From the NCBI GenBank assembly GCA_028293125.1, contig JAQGPJ010000030.1:44080-108079 (forward strand): a stretch of DNA of 64,000 bases. Reading direction: 5' to 3'. The translations under genes were made by a program, and so were the position numbers. Positions 62,076-64,000 of this stretch are shown here, piece after piece; position 1 is the stretch's first letter, and each line of letters opens with the position of its first letter. The notes beneath the pieces were generated by a model. The model searched no databases and had not been told where the DNA came from. It saw only the letters and a program-made list of their open reading frames with translations. This DNA comes from Verrucomicrobiales bacterium (GTDB lineage: Bacteria > Verrucomicrobiota > Verrucomicrobiia > Verrucomicrobiales > V1-33).

Positions 62076-62244
62076 TTCAGCCGGCATCCTGCCGGCTGGT
62101 CTCGCCCATCAGCTTGGTCACGGTCCGGGTTTCATTCCGGCAAGGTTGGACGCTCCTTCTTCCTAGCTTTGAAACACTTTGTATGGTGAGGGTTGAGATT
62201 CGGTGAAGCAGTATGGCTGATACAGGTCTTTTTTCGGAAGCCGG

Positions 62245-63942
62245 TCAGGGCTTGGAGACAAGGACGCGGTAAAAAATACGGGCGGAGGACGCCTTGAAAT
62301 CAGTCAGTTCCACCGGGCCATCCGAGGCAGTGGATTCCAAAGCAGCCACTGGCTGCCAGAATCTCACAGGCAGTCGGGGCTCAGCGCTGCGCACCAGCTG
62401 ATAGGTTCTGCCGGTTGTGCCAAAAACCGTAACGGTGAAGGTGCCCTGTCCGCGGACCCCGCAGGAAATGATGCCAAAGGCGTCGCTATGGTCGGTGGGG
62501 GCAGTGCCGGCGATGAATTCATCAAGATTGGAGCTGCCATCTTCATCCGGATCGCTGGTGTCGGCGGCGGCGCCTGTGTTGTCGGGATAGCCAAAGTTGG
62601 CGGTTCTCCACAGCTGGAGCGGGGATTGGACAGGGTTTAGGGTGATTGTGGGGCTGTCCGCACTGCCCACTGAATTGGTGGCCCGGAGCCAGTAAGTGAC
62701 AGGGGTCGTGATGGTCGGAGTGGCCAGGGTTTTCCAGTTCGCTCCTGGAATGGGATGGGAGGTGTCGCCGGTGCTGCCAATGTGCCATTGGAAATCAGGG
62801 AAAGGGAGCCCTGAGACTTCAGCATGCAGTATGACCCTGTCCGCATAGGTGACGGTCTGGTTTTCCGGCACCGTCACGGTGAGAACAGGAGGGGAGTGAC
62901 TCGGACTGGCCTCAAAAAGATAAGCCGCGCCCGTGCCTGGCTTGCTGTTACCGGTCTGGTCGCCATCAACTCCGGTGGCGGTGCTGGCCTCGTTTGCAGC
63001 TCCCACCGCAATGACATTGCCGGAAACGGCGGCGGAAGTGCCGAATCGGTCACTGGCATCGGCATTGGACGCTTTGAGGTATGCCTGAGGGATCCATGCA
63101 GTGCCCGTGCGCTGGAAGACGTAGGCCGCTCCACTGTTGGAGGCGATGTTATTGACAGGATCGGAGGCGGCCCGGTTTTCCTGATCCGCAGCCACCACGA
63201 CGATGTCTCCGGAGACCGATGCGGACCACCCAAAGCGGGACCGGCTGGCGGTGTTGGATGCCTTCAAATAGGCCTGCTGGCTCCAGGCAGAGCCCTCCCG
63301 GGCAAAGACATATGCGCTTCCAGCCTCCGAAAAACTTCTATCGCTCTGATCTCCGTTGACACCTGTGGATTTGCTGCCCTCACCCGGCGATCCAATCACG
63401 ATGGTGTTTCCGGCTATGCCCACCGACTGGCCGAAACTGTTCCGCCGACCGGTGTTGGATGCTTTCAGATAAGCCTGCTGGCTCCAGCCGGACCCATTCA
63501 TCACAAATACGTGGGCTGCTCCTGAATCCGCCATGGCATTGTTGAGTTGGTCGCCATTGATGCCTGTGGCACTGCTGTCATCCCCGGGGGCGCCGATGAC
63601 CATTGTCCCGCCCGAGAGTCCCAAAGCGCCGCCAAAAGCGTCATCTCTGCGAGGCTGCGGGGTGGTCAGCCGGGAAACCTGGCTCCATGCGCCGTTGAAG
63701 CGCGTGTAAAGATAGACGGCACCGGATGCCGGGATGTAAATATTACTAGGACCGATCCAGACGTGGTTATCCTCCTTCCATGCGCTCACCGCAATGGTGT
63801 CGCCCGAAATGGAAACGGCGTTTCCAAATTCGTAGTGGCCGATATTGGAGGCTTTCATCCATGCCTGCTGTGTCCATGAGGTGCCGTTTCTGGTGAAAAC
63901 ATAGGCGGCTCCGGATTTGAAGGGCTGATTCCCGGAGAGCAC
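62245..63942 (-). CDS. FG-GAP/integrin-like repeat protein with Ig-like domain, 5' end uncertain
   Basis: A protein of at least 565 residues containing about six repeats of a roughly 60-residue unit (SGAAYVFxRxGxxWxQQAYLKASN...FGxSVxISGxTIVVGAPxE), the FG-GAP/integrin-alpha pattern, then an Ig-like domain (VTVPENQTVTYADRVILHAEVSGLPFPDFQWH) and a typical verrucomicrobial end (LVRSAEPRLPVRFWQPV). The only in-frame start is a GTG at 63942, 12 bases after an in-frame TGA, and no signal peptide is present. The first repeat begins in the middle, so the 5' end may be truncated or frameshifted near the window edge. Confidence 0.75.
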   Translation of the reverse strand: MLSGNQPFKSGAAYVFTRNGTSWTQQAWMKASNIGHYEFGNAVSISGDTIAVSAWKEDNHVWIGPSNIYIPASGAVYLYTRFNGAWSQVSRLTTPQPRRDDAFGGALGLSGGTMVIGAPGDDSSATGINGDQLNNAMADSGAAHVFVMNGSGWSQQAYLKASNTGRRNSFGQSVGIAGNTIVIGSPGEGSKSTGVNGDQSDRSFSEAGSAYVFAREGSAWSQQAYLKASNTASRSRFGWSASVSGDIVVVAADQENRAASDPVNNIASNSGAAYVFQRTGTAWIPQAYLKASNADASDRFGTSAAVSGNVIAVGAANEASTATGVDGDQTGNSKPGTGAAYLFEASPSHSPPVLTVTVPENQTVTYADRVILHAEVSGLPFPDFQWHIGSTGDTSHPIPGANWKTLATPTITTPVTYWLRATNSVGSADSPTITLNPVQSPLQLWRTANFGYPDNTGAAADTSDPDEDGSSNLDEFIAGTAPTDHSDAFGIISCGVRGQGTFTVTVFGTTGRTYQLVRSAEPRLPVRFWQPVAALESTASDGPVELTDFKASSARIFYRVLVSKP

Positions 63943-64000
63943 GGGGCGGTTTCAAGTTCCAAGCCGAACGGGGATGACATGAGAGTGTCCGCAGGTGAAG

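Overview
The window is GC-rich, densely coded chromosomal DNA with no phage, IS element or CRISPR array. The gene content points to a member of the Verrucomicrobiota (PVC group). Evidence is two very large PVC-type membrane-bound dehydrogenase/CxxCH cytochrome proteins, one fused to a DUF1080 domain; a Tat-exported DUF1552 protein; a PEP-CTERM protein; FG-GAP repeat exoproteins; Gram-negative lipid A/LPS enzymes; and a divergent second EF-G. The exact genus cannot be fixed from sequence alone.

Layout. 0-12 kb is a minus-strand housekeeping block: Rep/PcrA helicase, PreA-like dihydropyrimidine dehydrogenase subunit, PolX, EF-G2 flanked by two intrinsic terminators, NAD(P)HX repair enzyme, and a TPR membrane protein with a TPR-AAA+ ATPase. 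12-20.5 kb holds an Ldh2-type dehydrogenase, a solo DUF1552 protein, a MacB-type ABC ATPase with an AttH/CrtC-like lipocalin, and two PilT-like ATPases around an ArsR-type regulator. 20.5-26 kb is a self-contained metal uptake locus: an MntR-like repressor divergent from an outer-membrane protein and a SitABCD-type transporter, with a dyad operator candidate between them. 26-31.5 kb is a minus-strand run of histidine kinase, two glycosyltransferases and rpoN, and rpoN has a consensus sigma-54 promoter of its own. 31.6-44.3 kb carries a PhyH-like oxygenase, a sugar-phosphate isomerase-like protein, small lipoproteins, an AI-2E transporter, an initiator-type tRNA, an ECF sigma factor with a membrane partner, a PDZ-less HtrA-like protease, two large secreted proteins and a PEP-CTERM protein. 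44.9-51.7 kb carries a low-complexity membrane protein, an orphan MacB permease, a Phd-like/Zeta-like toxin-antitoxin pair, fabI, and an LpxL-heptosyltransferase fusion. 52-64 kb is dominated by very large secreted proteins, probably linked to scavenging of sugars or polysaccharides.

How genes work together. The clearest systems are manganese homeostasis (20.5-25.8 kb), sigma-54 control (rpoN with its own -24/-12 promoter and a weaker candidate before the PEP-CTERM gene), the toxin-antitoxin pair (47.6-48.7 kb), and envelope biogenesis (glycosyltransferases, fabI, LpxL-WaaF fusion). Many transcription-unit-leading genes have pyrimidine-rich, Shine-Dalgarno-poor leaders, a recurring signal that gene calls alone do not explain.
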